Shown here: positions 50,857 to 60,247 of the stretch, piece after piece
How the letters are laid out: each line of letters opens with the position of its first letter
How positions within the stretch are numbered: the stretch's first letter is position 1
Assembly (NCBI RefSeq): GCF_037440165.1
Contig: NZ_JBBIUQ010000001.1
Coordinates: 1-64,000, forward strand
Length of the DNA: 64,000 nt
Direction of reading: 5' to 3'
DNA from: Ignavibacterium sp037440165
Lineage (GTDB): Bacteria > Bacteroidota > Ignavibacteria > Ignavibacteriales > Ignavibacteriaceae
Notes under the pieces: model-generated
What the model was told of the DNA's origin: nothing
The model's input: the letters and a program-made list of their open reading frames with translations, nothing else
Databases searched by the model: none
Program-made: the position numbers and the translations under genes

Positions 50857-52226
50857 TTTTTATTTAACATCTCAACAAACTGTTCACCGAATTTCCAGAT
50901 ATCACCAGCACCCATCGCGATGATAATGTCACCATCTTGCTTAATTTCATTCAGAAACGCTGGTACATTTTTTTTATCAGCAATGTAATGAACATTTTTA
51001 TGTCCAAATTTTCTTGTAGCTTCAGTTATTAATTCCCCTGTAACACCAGGAATCGGTTCTTCGCGAGCTGGATAAACATCCGTACAAATGAATACATCAG
51101 AATTAAGAAATGATCTTCCGAATTCCTGATAAAAATCTTTTGTTCTTGAATAAAGATGCGGTTGAAAGACAGCAACTAATCTTCTATCCCAACCGTCTCT
51201 GATTGCTTTTAATGTTGCTGAAGTTTCTGTCGGATGATGTGCGTAATCATCAACAACAAGAATTTCTTTATTATACTTTACCTCAAATCTTCTATAGACA
51301 CCGGTAAATGATTCAAGAGCTTTTTTGATTACACTGAAATCAATTCCTAATTCAGTTCCGATGATTACTGCAACCAGCGAATTTTTAACATTGTGTTCTC
51401 CGGGAACTTTAAGGGTAATCTTACCGAGCTCTTTGCCAAAATATTTTACGGTATAGCTTGTGAGAAACTTATCCTGAGAAATATCAATTGCTCTTACATC
51501 TGCTTGTGCGGTTGTTCCGTAAGTAATAATCTTTTTATTTATCTGCGGAATAATATCCTGCAGTGCTGGTTCATCAAGACAAAGAACAACAAAACCGTAG
51601 AAAGGAACTTTACTTGCAAACTCAACGAATGCAGATTTTATATCATCAAGATCTTTATAAGTATCGAGATGATCGCTTTCCAAAGTTGTTAAAGCAGCAA
51701 TAGTCGGAGTCAACTTTAAGAATGATCTATCAAACTCATCAGCTTCAACAACAATAAATTCGCCTTTACCAAGACGTGCATTTGTTCCGCCTAAACTGCT
51801 AAGCTTTCCTCCGACAATAATTGTAGGGTCAATTCTTCCTTCGGTTAAAGTCAATCCAACCATTGAAGTTGTGGTAGTTTTACCATGAGTTCCTGCAATG
51901 CCAATTCCATATTTCATCCGCATAGTTTCAGCAAGCATTTCTGATCTTTTTATAACAGGTATTTTTCTTTCAATAGCAGCTTTCACTTCAGGATTATCAG
52001 TATTTACAGCAGATGAATAAACCAATACATCAACATCTTTAAGATTTTCTGCGGAGTGTCCTTCGTAAATTTTTATTCCAAGTTTTTCTAATCTTTCCGT
52101 AACCTCAGATAGCGATTTATCTGAACCGGAAATTTCAAATCCCTGGCTCCACAGTATTTCAGCAATACCGCTCATTCCTATTCCGCCTATTCCGACAAAG
52201 TGAACTTTTTTAATATTCTTAAACAT
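50853..52226 (-). CDS. murC: UDP-N-acetylmuramate-L-alanine ligase
   Basis: A 457-residue Mur ligase that adds L-Ala to UDP-MurNAc. It starts with the Rossmann-like KKVHFVGIGGIGMSGIAEIL typical of MurC. The ATP loop is GIAGTHGKTTTTSMV, the central domain has VVEADEFDRSFLKLTP, and the C-terminal domain has VVDDYAHHPTETSATLKAIR and VAVFQPHLYSRTKDF. All motifs are intact. It overlaps the PH-like gene by 8 bases and ftsQ by 4. Confidence 0.98.
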   Translation of the reverse strand: MFKNIKKVHFVGIGGIGMSGIAEILWSQGFEISGSDKSLSEVTERLEKLGIKIYEGHSAENLKDVDVLVYSSAVNTDNPEVKAAIERKIPVIKRSEMLAETMRMKYGIGIAGTHGKTTTTSMVGLTLTEGRIDPTIIVGGKLSSLGGTNARLGKGEFIVVEADEFDRSFLKLTPTIAALTTLESDHLDTYKDLDDIKSAFVEFASKVPFYGFVVLCLDEPALQDIIPQINKKIITYGTTAQADVRAIDISQDKFLTSYTVKYFGKELGKITLKVPGEHNVKNSLVAVIIGTELGIDFSVIKKALESFTGVYRRFEVKYNKEILVVDDYAHHPTETSATLKAIRDGWDRRLVAVFQPHLYSRTKDFYQEFGRSFLNSDVFICTDVYPAREEPIPGVTGELITEATRKFGHKNVHYIADKKNVPAFLNEIKQDGDIIIAMGAGDIWKFGEQFVEMLNKK

Positions 52227-52701
52227 TAGTTTTCTTTAATTCATCTTTTAGTTTTGAAAATCTTTTTAATAGTTCATCATCATTTTCGTAATCAGAAAGT
52301 ATGATGATAATTGGTCTGATTCTGTTTTTTAATTTTAATCTCACCAGCTTCAAACCCGGGAATCTTCGCTCAATTCTTTTTGAAATTTTTATTTCAACAA
52401 TCTGATCTTTTCTTATAACTTTTGATTTGAATCTGTCACCAAATGCAATTCCTTCATTATTGAATTCTATGTATCGATTTCTGTAAATGTTATAAAGCAA
52501 AGCAACTACTGATACAATAACAATGATTCCAAAGAAATAGATAATCGGATCTTTAGTAATTACAGTATAGTAACCTTCAACAAACTGTCCGCGTATAATC
52601 AAATAAAGAGCAAATGCAACAAAGTAGATTATTGTCGACTGATAGTAGAACGAAACATTATATCTGAAAACACTTTTATTTTTTAATTGTTCTTCTGTCA
52701 T
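52219..52701 (-). CDS. Two-helix membrane protein with a PH-like domain inside the dcw cluster
   Basis: A 160-residue protein. Two transmembrane helices (about 20-40 YYQSTIIYFVAFALYLIIRG and 55-75 IIYFFGIIVIVSVVALLYNI) precede a soluble region (about 80-160) patterned like a bacterial PH domain: IEFNNEGIAFGDRF, VIRKDQIVEIKISKR, LKLVRLKLKNRIRPIIIILS. No standard dcw gene has this layout. It overlaps murG by 4 bases and murC by 8, so it is made together with the cell wall enzymes. A role in division or lipid II supply is inferred from this placement only. Confidence 0.75.
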   Translation of the reverse strand: MTEEQLKNKSVFRYNVSFYYQSTIIYFVAFALYLIIRGQFVEGYYTVITKDPIIYFFGIIVIVSVVALLYNIYRNRYIEFNNEGIAFGDRFKSKVIRKDQIVEIKISKRIERRFPGLKLVRLKLKNRIRPIIIILSDYENDDELLKRFSKLKDELKKTNV

Positions 52702-53801
52702 ACTGTTTGAGCATATTTAATTGCATTCAAAGCAATTTCTCTTGCTGCATTTGGTTTTGCTAAACTCTTTGCATTAAAAGAAAGCTCTTCTAACTTTTTC
52801 GAATCATTAATAACGGAAAGTATTGTTTCCAAAAGTTTTGAATTTAATTCATCGTCCTGAATCATCAATGCGGCGATTTTATCAACCAAAGCTTTAGCAT
52901 TATGATACTGATGATTTTCTGCAACATTAGGTGATGGAATTAATATTGCAGGTAAACCAAGAACCGTTAATTCAGCTATTGTAGTTGCACCAGCCCTCGC
53001 AACAAGAAGATCACAAGCTGAGTAAGCTTTGTTCATATCTTCTAGGAAATCAAAAATTTTAACAGCCGCAAAATTAAGTTTTTTGTATCGTTCGTAATAA
53101 TCTTTTCCTGTCTGCCAGATCATTTGCAAATTATTTTCGATTACAGTATTCAAACTTTTCTCAATTACATTATTGATTGATGATGCTCCGAGACTACCGC
53201 CAAGTACTAAAATTGTCCTTTTGTTTTCATCAAGTCCAAAATTTTTTTTTGCTTCTGCTTTATTAATTGTTCCGAGATTTTCTCTAACTGGATTTCCTGT
53301 AACTTTAAGAATGTTTTGCCTTCTCAAATATTTTTTGGAAATATCAAAACTCAGATGAACTTCATCCGCATAGTGTTCAAGCAAACGAGTTGTTATTCCG
53401 GGATAACTGTTTGATTCCATCAAAATAATTTTTGCACCCATAACCGAAGCAGCCCAAATTGATGGTCCTGCAACATAGCCGCCGGTTCCGATTGCAACTT
53501 TAGGTTTAAACTTCATTGATATCACTAATGACTGAAACATAGAAATCAACAGTCGAAATGGAAATAATAAATTCGACCAATTAAATTTTCTTGCAAATCC
53601 TTTAATCCAAATTGATTTAAACTTGTAACCAAGTTTTGGAATAACTCTTCCTTCAATTCTATCTTTCGTTCCAACAAACAATATTTCAGATTCAGGTTTT
53701 ATTTTCTTTATCTCCTCGGCAACAGCAACTGCCGGATATAAATGCCCGCCTGTTCCACCTGCGGCAAAAAGAAAGCGATATTGTTTTCTGCTGCTGTTCA
53801 A
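52698..53801 (-). CDS. murG: UDP-GlcNAc:undecaprenyl-PP-MurNAc-pentapeptide transferase
   Basis: A 367-residue GT-B glycosyltransferase that makes lipid II at the inner membrane face. The N-terminal glycine loop is FAAGGTGGHLYPAVAVAEEI, and the second loop is IGTGGYVAGPSIWAA. The C-terminal half has LVLGGSLGASSINNVIE, VARAGATTIAELTVLGLPAI and NHQYHNAKAL, which bind UDP-GlcNAc. Length is normal. It overlaps ftsW by 4 bases. Confidence 0.98.
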   Translation of the reverse strand: MNSSRKQYRFLFAAGGTGGHLYPAVAVAEEIKKIKPESEILFVGTKDRIEGRVIPKLGYKFKSIWIKGFARKFNWSNLLFPFRLLISMFQSLVISMKFKPKVAIGTGGYVAGPSIWAASVMGAKIILMESNSYPGITTRLLEHYADEVHLSFDISKKYLRRQNILKVTGNPVRENLGTINKAEAKKNFGLDENKRTILVLGGSLGASSINNVIEKSLNTVIENNLQMIWQTGKDYYERYKKLNFAAVKIFDFLEDMNKAYSACDLLVARAGATTIAELTVLGLPAILIPSPNVAENHQYHNAKALVDKIAALMIQDDELNSKLLETILSVINDSKKLEELSFNAKSLAKPNAAREIALNAIKYAQTV

Positions 53802-54940
53802 ATTCTCTGCTCCGCTAAATTGCTTTCATCATTAATTTCGATTTTGGATTGCTTAGCTCTTTTAGCATTCAGAACTGCAATGTTAATCAGTATTCCAATT
53901 CCCAGACTCAGGAAAATAATTGAAGTACCACCATAGCTTATAAATGGTAAAGGCAATCCTGTTGTCGGAATAGTTCCCGTTGCAACTGCAATATTTATAA
54001 ATGCATAAATTGCAATTGAGAATGTTATTCCGAATGCAAGTAACTGACCAAATTTATCCTGAGCTTTTTTGGCAATTAAAATTCCTGCAATGAAAAGAAC
54101 GAGATAGAAAATAATTACCATTACAGAACCGATAAATCCTAACTGCTCGCCAAGTATAGCAAAAATAAAATCACCATATGCTTCAGGAAGAAATAAATTA
54201 TTCTGCTGACTGTTTCCTATCCCAACTCCGAATAAACCGCCGCTACCAAGACTTACTAAAGCTTGTTTAACCTGAAGATTAATATCGCCGCCGTTAATTA
54301 CAGAGTTGATGAATGATATAATTCTTTGTCTTGAATGAGAGAATATCATTGCAATTGCAGCACCAAATAAAACCATTGCTAAAGAGGATAAAAAGATATG
54401 CTTGAATTTTACTCCTCCAACAAACATTATGGTTAATGCAATTGTAATGATTAAAAGTCCGTTGCTGATATTTGGTTGTATTAAAATTAATCCGGCAGTA
54501 ATCATCACCCAAATGAACATTGGCATAAATGCGTTTTGAAAATCATAAAGATAATCAGATTTTCTTTCCATCATTGCTGCAAGGTGAATAATCAGCACAA
54601 GTTTGGCAACATCAGCCGGTTGAAAAGTGATTCCTCCAATGCTTAACCATCTTCCTGCACCTTTAATCTCAGGTGCAAACAATAATGTAAATATCAACAA
54701 GGCAACCGAAATCAACATCATCGGTTTACTAAATGATTTATAAATTTCATAAGGTGCAATGCTGAAAATAATCAGCGCAGCTATAGCAATGATTACTCTT
54801 ATCAGATGTTGGTTGAATAAATACAAGCTGTCAGAGAATTTTATTGCACTGATTGTGCTGCTTGCAGTTAAAACAATCACTAATCCCAGACAGATTAGAA
54901 TTATTGTGTCGAAAAAAACTGTAAATGCTAATTTCTTCAT
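53798..54940 (-). CDS. ftsW: Peptidoglycan polymerase FtsW (SEDS family)
   Basis: A 380-residue SEDS-family membrane protein with about ten helices, the glycan polymerase of the divisome acting with FtsI. Family segments include SLYLFNQHLIRVIIAIAAL, LSIGGITFQPADVAKLVLII, LILIQPNISNGLLIITIAL, and the loop GLFGVGIGNSQQNNLFLPEAYGDFIFAILGEQLGFIG, which contains the essential acidic residue region. The end has TTGLPLPFISYGGTS. It lies between murD (4-base overlap) and murG. Confidence 0.98.
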   Translation of the reverse strand: MKKLAFTVFFDTIILICLGLVIVLTASSTISAIKFSDSLYLFNQHLIRVIIAIAALIIFSIAPYEIYKSFSKPMMLISVALLIFTLLFAPEIKGAGRWLSIGGITFQPADVAKLVLIIHLAAMMERKSDYLYDFQNAFMPMFIWVMITAGLILIQPNISNGLLIITIALTIMFVGGVKFKHIFLSSLAMVLFGAAIAMIFSHSRQRIISFINSVINGGDINLQVKQALVSLGSGGLFGVGIGNSQQNNLFLPEAYGDFIFAILGEQLGFIGSVMVIIFYLVLFIAGILIAKKAQDKFGQLLAFGITFSIAIYAFINIAVATGTIPTTGLPLPFISYGGTSIIFLSLGIGILINIAVLNAKRAKQSKIEINDESNLAEQRI

Positions 54941-56283
54941 ATCCTGTTTACAATCTCCTTAAATACTTTTCCGCGATGTTCATAGTTTTCGAACATATCG
55001 AAACTTGCACAAGCTGGTGACAGCAATACCACATCACCAGCCCGCGCTTCACTCAGTGCTGATGCTACTACTTCTTCAAGATCTTTTCTTATTTCTGTTT
55101 TTACTTTGTTATGGAAATAATTAAATATTTTCTCAGCCGATGAACCAATTGCATAAATCTTTTTTACTTTTTGAATTACTAAATCTTCAATTGTTGAATA
55201 ATCATTGCCTTTGTCAAGTCCGCCAAGTATCAGAAAAATTGGTTCATCAAAACTTTTTAGCGCTACTATAACTGAATCAATGTTGGTTGCTTTTGAATCG
55301 TTTATAAACTTTATTCCTTCAATTTCCTTCACAAACTCCAAACGATGTTCAACACCTTTAAACGAACGCAATGCATTAAGAATTTTTTCATTATCAAAAT
55401 CAAATATTTTTGCTGCAATAATTACTGCCATTGCATTTTGAATATTATGTTCGCCGCGAATAAAAATATCAGAAATATTGCAAGAGAATTTTTCTTCATT
55501 ATCAGTTGAGTACACAACTTTATCATTTTTTATCCAGCAGCCATTGCTGATCTTTTCCTTCATAGAAAACCAAAAGGTTTTGCTTTTATGCTCAAGTAAG
55601 TGTTTCGTTAAAATATCACTATCAGCACCGAGAATAAGAAAATCATTTTCAGTCTGATTTTTATAAATACGCTGTTTTGAAAGTGCATATTTTTCAAGAC
55701 TATTTTCATATCTGTTCAAATGATCTGGTGTGATGTTTAATATCATTGCTACCTTTGGTGCGAACTTATCTATCAAATCAAGTTGAAAGCTTGATATTTC
55801 AAGTGAAACAAATTCATTTTCATTTACCTGATCTGCAATTTCAGAAAAAGCCAAACCTATATTTCCTGCAGTGTAAGTTTTTACTTTACACTCGTTAAAT
55901 AAATATCCACATAAACTTGTTGTTGTAGTTTTGCCGTTTGTTCCGGTAATTCCAATAATAGTTCCTTTACAGAACCACGAAGCAAACTCTATCTCACTTA
56001 TTACCTTTATGTTTTTTGACAATGCAATTTTTATTACTTCAGCATCCGACGGAACTCCGGGTGAAACTACCATTAAATCACATTCATAAACTCTTGAAGA
56101 GTGTTGTCCAATTTCAAAATCTATGTTGAGATTTTTTAATAATTCAATTGAACCTTTCAATTTTTCTTCACTGCCAGAATCGGTTACAAATGGAATTGCA
56201 CCAAACTTAACTGCAAGTTTAGCTGCACCAATTCCACTTCTTGCAGCACCGATAATCGATATTTTTATCCCTTTGATATTCAT
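54937..56283 (-). CDS. murD: UDP-N-acetylmuramoylalanine-D-glutamate ligase
   Basis: A 448-residue Mur ligase adding D-Glu. The start at 56283 (MNIKGIKISIIGAARSGIGA) is preferred over an ATG 87 bases further upstream. The ATG overlaps the mraY stop as TAATG, as with neighbouring gene pairs, and the extra 29 residues would lie wholly inside mraY and look non-homologous. Motifs are the uracil-binding GAARSGIGAAK, the ATP loop IGITGTNGKTTTTSLC, LEISSFQLDLID, NITPDHLNRYEN, and FINDSKATNIDSV with LILGGLDKGNDY near the end. Confidence 0.97.
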   Translation of the reverse strand: MNIKGIKISIIGAARSGIGAAKLAVKFGAIPFVTDSGSEEKLKGSIELLKNLNIDFEIGQHSSRVYECDLMVVSPGVPSDAEVIKIALSKNIKVISEIEFASWFCKGTIIGITGTNGKTTTTSLCGYLFNECKVKTYTAGNIGLAFSEIADQVNENEFVSLEISSFQLDLIDKFAPKVAMILNITPDHLNRYENSLEKYALSKQRIYKNQTENDFLILGADSDILTKHLLEHKSKTFWFSMKEKISNGCWIKNDKVVYSTDNEEKFSCNISDIFIRGEHNIQNAMAVIIAAKIFDFDNEKILNALRSFKGVEHRLEFVKEIEGIKFINDSKATNIDSVIVALKSFDEPIFLILGGLDKGNDYSTIEDLVIQKVKKIYAIGSSAEKIFNYFHNKVKTEIRKDLEEVVASALSEARAGDVVLLSPACASFDMFENYEHRGKVFKEIVNRI

Positions 56284-57392
56284 TATCTGATCTTGAATGA
56301 AACTAAACTTATGATTGCTAAAATGATTCCTATAATGTAAAAGCGAACAACTATTTTTGGTTCCTGCCATCCCAGAATTTCAAAATGATGATGAATAGGA
56401 GCCATCTTGAAAATTCTCCTTCCTTCACCATATTTTTTCTTTGTGTACTTAAAGTACAATCTTTGAACAATTACAGATAGAGTTTCCATAAAAAATATTC
56501 CACCAAGAATTGGAATAAACAATTCTTTTTTAATTAACACTGCGATTATTCCGAAAGCGCCGCCAAGAGCAAGTGAACCTGTATCACCCATAAAAACCTG
56601 AGCAGGATAAGAATTAAACCAAAGAAAACCGAGACTTGCACCAACAAGAGCAGCAATAAAAACAGTAAGCTCTCCCGAGCCTGGTAAATAAATTATATTT
56701 AAATAATTTGCGAAGATTGCATTTCCACTAAAGTAACTGAGCAGAGCAAGTGCAATCATTACAATTGCAATTAATCCAGCAGCCAGCCCGTCAAGACCAT
56801 CGGTTAAGTTTACTGCATTTGAAGTCGCTGCGATTATGAACACAACTGCTGGTATGTATAAAAATGAAAAATCGAAGTTAACATTTTTGAGAAACGGAAA
56901 AGTTGTCAGTGAGCTAATGTCCTTGAATTCAGGTGCAAGGTAAATTGTTATACCAACAATCAAGCCTATTAAAATTTGTCCAAGTAATTTGTACCTTGCA
57001 ATCAATCCATTTGGGTATTTTTTTATAACTTTCAAATAATCGTCAAGAAAACCGACAGCGCTTAACCAAAGAGTACCAACAAGAATAAGAATAATGTAAA
57101 TGCTTTTTATGTCTGCCCATAAAAGTACAGGAATAACAACTGAAATTATTATTATCAATCCACCCATAGTTGGTGTTCCTGCTTTTGAGCAATGAAATTT
57201 CGGTCCATCAGCTTTTTTAGCTTCACCAATCTGATGCTTCTGTAAAATTCTTATTATTCTTGGTCCGAGATAGAATGCTAAGAACAAGCTTGTAATGGAA
57301 GCTAATGCAGATCTGAATGTTAAGAATCGGAAAATATCAAATCCCGGCGGTGAATAAATTTTATTAATATATTCAAATAAATAGTAAAGCAT
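56283..57392 (-). CDS. mraY: Phospho-MurNAc-pentapeptide transferase MraY
   Basis: A 369-residue polytopic enzyme forming lipid I from UDP-MurNAc-pentapeptide and undecaprenyl phosphate. Signature segments are GTPTMGGLIIIISVVIPVLL, FLDDYLKVIKKYPNGLIARY, NAVNLTDGLDGLAAGL with the catalytic Asp, VFMGDTGSLALGGAFG, and KMAPIHHHFEILGW. About ten helices are visible. It starts one base before the murF stop codon region and its own stop overlaps the murD start. Confidence 0.98.
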   Translation of the reverse strand: MLYYLFEYINKIYSPPGFDIFRFLTFRSALASITSLFLAFYLGPRIIRILQKHQIGEAKKADGPKFHCSKAGTPTMGGLIIIISVVIPVLLWADIKSIYIILILVGTLWLSAVGFLDDYLKVIKKYPNGLIARYKLLGQILIGLIVGITIYLAPEFKDISSLTTFPFLKNVNFDFSFLYIPAVVFIIAATSNAVNLTDGLDGLAAGLIAIVMIALALLSYFSGNAIFANYLNIIYLPGSGELTVFIAALVGASLGFLWFNSYPAQVFMGDTGSLALGGAFGIIAVLIKKELFIPILGGIFFMETLSVIVQRLYFKYTKKKYGEGRRIFKMAPIHHHFEILGWQEPKIVVRFYIIGIILAIISLVSFKIR

Positions 57393-58781
57393 TTACTTAA
57401 AACTTCCCTCCAGAGCGAAATAAATTTCTTCCATCTTCATACCTCTCGAACCTTTAATGAGTATTACTGATTTTTTTAATGAAGACTTTTTTAATTGCTT
57501 TATCAATTCTGATTTTTCATTAAAATGTTTTTTTGCAGGTACTCTTCTGTTTAACTGACCAAAAATTTCTTTTGAAAATTTTCCGACAGTGTAAACTTCA
57601 TTTAAATTTAATCCATTAATGAATTGACCTATTTCTTTATGTAATTTTTTTGATTGAACTCCAAGCTCAAACATATCTCCTAGTATTGCAATCTTTCTGT
57701 AAGAAGGTTTCATTTTACTAAGGAGATTTAATGATGCTTTCATTGAATCAGGATTTGCATTGTAAGAATCATTAATGATAATTGTTTCATTGAATTTCTT
57801 TATTTCAAGCCGTTTTCCTACTGACTTTATTTTCTTTAATCCTTTGATTATTTGTTTGTCGCTTAATCTTAGTTCTTTTGCAATTGCAAAGGCAATCAGA
57901 AAATTTTTTGCACTTTGTTCACCTGATAAAGGTAGTTTTGTTCGAAATAAGTTTTTGGAATGCTTTATTTCTACTGTTGGTCTTCCAAGTTTATCTATCT
58001 CACTAAGTTTCGCCTGATAATCACTTCGGTTATCAAATCCGAATGTAATTTTTCTCTTTAATCTCCTGCCGAATTTTCTTAGTAAAACATCATCATTATT
58101 TATGAACGCAGTTCCGCCATTTTTAACAGTTATTTTCAGTAGTTCTGATTTTTCTTTTAAGACACCGTTTCTGTCAATAAGAAATTCAAGATGAGAATCT
58201 CCTATTACAGTTATAACTGCAAAATCTGGTCGTGAGATTTTTGCAGTATATTTTATTTCACCAAAATGATTTGTTCCCTGTTCAACTACAGCAATCTGGT
58301 GTTTTGCTTTAGTTGCCAGCAAAGTCAGTGGGACACCAATATGATTGTTATTGTTTGAAGTTGTCTTATTCACCCGATATTTCACTGAGAGAATAGCTGC
58401 AAGCATCTCTTTGGTTGTAGTTTTCCCAACACTGCCAGTAATACCGATTACTTTTGCATTTAATTTGTCTCTCCAGACTGATGCTACATCACCCAAAGAT
58501 TTTGTTGTATCTTTTACTGTTATAAACGGAATTTCAAGATTACTGAATCTTTTCAACTGATTTTTATTAATCATAACTGCTAAGACTCTCTTCTTTACTA
58601 CTTCGTTGACAAAATTATGTCCATCAAATCGTTCACCTTTAATAGCTATAAATAAACAGTTCTTACCAATTTTTCTCGAATCAATTGATACTGTAGTAAT
58701 ATCTTTGAACTTATCCGGATTAAAAATCTCAACATCCGGAAGATTAAAGAAGTCGTTCAATGTAAGTTTTATTTTTTTCAT
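57393..58781 (-). CDS. murF: UDP-MurNAc-tripeptide-D-Ala-D-Ala ligase
   Basis: A 462-residue Mur ligase completing the pentapeptide. It has DSRKIGKNCLFIAIKGERFD in the uridine-binding domain and the ATP loop VIGITGSVGKTTTKEMLAAI. NNNNHIGVPLTLL, VVEQGTNHFGEI and the C-terminal IINDSYNANPDSMKASL with ILGDMFELG are also present. Length is typical. Its start codon overlaps the murE stop (TGATG), and its stop abuts the mraY start codon. Confidence 0.97.
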   Translation of the reverse strand: MKKIKLTLNDFFNLPDVEIFNPDKFKDITTVSIDSRKIGKNCLFIAIKGERFDGHNFVNEVVKKRVLAVMINKNQLKRFSNLEIPFITVKDTTKSLGDVASVWRDKLNAKVIGITGSVGKTTTKEMLAAILSVKYRVNKTTSNNNNHIGVPLTLLATKAKHQIAVVEQGTNHFGEIKYTAKISRPDFAVITVIGDSHLEFLIDRNGVLKEKSELLKITVKNGGTAFINNDDVLLRKFGRRLKRKITFGFDNRSDYQAKLSEIDKLGRPTVEIKHSKNLFRTKLPLSGEQSAKNFLIAFAIAKELRLSDKQIIKGLKKIKSVGKRLEIKKFNETIIINDSYNANPDSMKASLNLLSKMKPSYRKIAILGDMFELGVQSKKLHKEIGQFINGLNLNEVYTVGKFSKEIFGQLNRRVPAKKHFNEKSELIKQLKKSSLKKSVILIKGSRGMKMEEIYFALEGSFK

Positions 58782-60247
58782 CAGCTTAAAAATTCCCTTG
58801 CAGTTTCCTGATCTGAAAAATGATTTCTAACTCCATTGACTTCCTGATAAGTCTCGTGACCTTTGCCTGCAATCAAAATCGCTGCATCATCTTTAGATTT
58901 CTGTATTGCATATTTTATCGCATCATACCTGTTTTCAATCACGATGAAATTATTTTTTACAACTCCTTGCTTAATATCATTAATGATTTGCATTGGATTT
59001 TCAGTTCTTGGGTTATCCGAAGTGATTACTACAAGATCACTAAGTTCAGTCGCAACTTTACCCATTATGGGTCTTTTGGTTTTATCTCTGTCACCACCGC
59101 AGCCAAAAACCGTTACCAACTGTCTGTCATTACCTATAATTTGTCTTAAAGCACGAATTGCTTTTTCAAGACTATCAGCAGTATGTGAGTAATCAACAAT
59201 TGCTTTTTTAATTCCGCTTCCTATAACTTCAAATCGTCCCGGCACAAATGGAGTTGATTTTATTCCTTCTACTATCTTTTCTTTAGGAACACAAAGTATG
59301 TCAGCTATAGCAAAAGCTGCAGCAGAGTTGTATGCATTGAATTCACCAATAAGAATAGTTTTGAGATGATAAGACTTTCCTCCAGTTGTAATTGTAAAAC
59401 TGGTTCCGTTCAAATCATATTTGATTGATGAAATAACATAATCAGATGTTTCTGATTGACCATAAGTATAAACTTTTGCTTTAGAGTCTTTAATAATTTG
59501 CTCTGAAGATTTGTCATCAGCGTTAATAATTGCTACAGAATTTTCTGTAAGATTATCAAAAAGAATTTTTTTAGCATTCAGATAATTCTCAAAAGTCAAA
59601 TGAAAATCGAGATGATCGGAAGTGATGTTCGTAAAAACTGCGCCAGCAAAATTCAACCCATAAACTCTATTCAAAACCAAAGAATGTGACGATACTTCCA
59701 TAACAGCATGTGAACATCCGTTGATTACCATTTGATAAAAGAAATTATTCAGATCATTCGATTCCGGAGTAGTGAGTTTTGAATCAATTTTTTCTGAACC
59801 AATATAATTAGCAATTGTGCCGATAAGTCCTGTCTTATTTCCTGCTGTTTCGAAAATGTTTTTTAATATGAATGCAGTCGTAGTTTTTCCATTAGTTCCT
59901 GTAATTCCAATGAGTTTTAATTTTGAGGTAGGATCTTTATAAAATCCTTTGCTCAGTTGTGCAAGAGCAATTCTTGAATTTTTAACAACTATTTTGGCGA
60001 TATCAGCGTGTATAAAAATTTCATCAGGAATATTACTGTCCTCTTCAACAACAACAGCAACAGCGCCTTTGTTAACAGCATCCATTACATAAAGATGACC
60101 ATCTGTTTTGTATCCTCTGATTGCAACAAACACGGAATTCTTTTTTACTTTTCTGGAATCATGTTCAAAACTTGCAACATCTTTGCGCTGGACATTTCCT
60201 GCAACCTGAATTACTTTTAAATGATTTATAAGTTCAGTTAATTCCAT
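58781..60247 (-). CDS. murE: UDP-MurNAc-dipeptide-meso-diaminopimelate ligase
   Basis: A 488-residue Mur ligase. The start at 60247 (MELTELINHLKVIQ) is chosen over an upstream ATG because it overlaps the ftsI stop as TAATG and removes 13 residues lying inside ftsI. Motifs are FEHDSRKVKKNSVFVAIRGY, the ATP loop IGITGTNGKTTTAFILKNIF, VMEVSSHSLVLNRVYGL, TNITSDHLDFHLTFENYLN and VFGCGGDRDKTKRPIMGK. The DNPR motif in TSDNPRTENPMQI marks specificity for meso-diaminopimelate rather than lysine. Confidence 0.97.
   Translation of the reverse strand: MELTELINHLKVIQVAGNVQRKDVASFEHDSRKVKKNSVFVAIRGYKTDGHLYVMDAVNKGAVAVVVEEDSNIPDEIFIHADIAKIVVKNSRIALAQLSKGFYKDPTSKLKLIGITGTNGKTTTAFILKNIFETAGNKTGLIGTIANYIGSEKIDSKLTTPESNDLNNFFYQMVINGCSHAVMEVSSHSLVLNRVYGLNFAGAVFTNITSDHLDFHLTFENYLNAKKILFDNLTENSVAIINADDKSSEQIIKDSKAKVYTYGQSETSDYVISSIKYDLNGTSFTITTGGKSYHLKTILIGEFNAYNSAAAFAIADILCVPKEKIVEGIKSTPFVPGRFEVIGSGIKKAIVDYSHTADSLEKAIRALRQIIGNDRQLVTVFGCGGDRDKTKRPIMGKVATELSDLVVITSDNPRTENPMQIINDIKQGVVKNNFIVIENRYDAIKYAIQKSKDDAAILIAGKGHETYQEVNGVRNHFSDQETAREFLS

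Noticed and set aside
56284..56370. N-terminal extension of murD of 29 residues
   Set aside because: It lies inside mraY, has no family similarity, and a TAATG overlap start fits the rest of the cluster.
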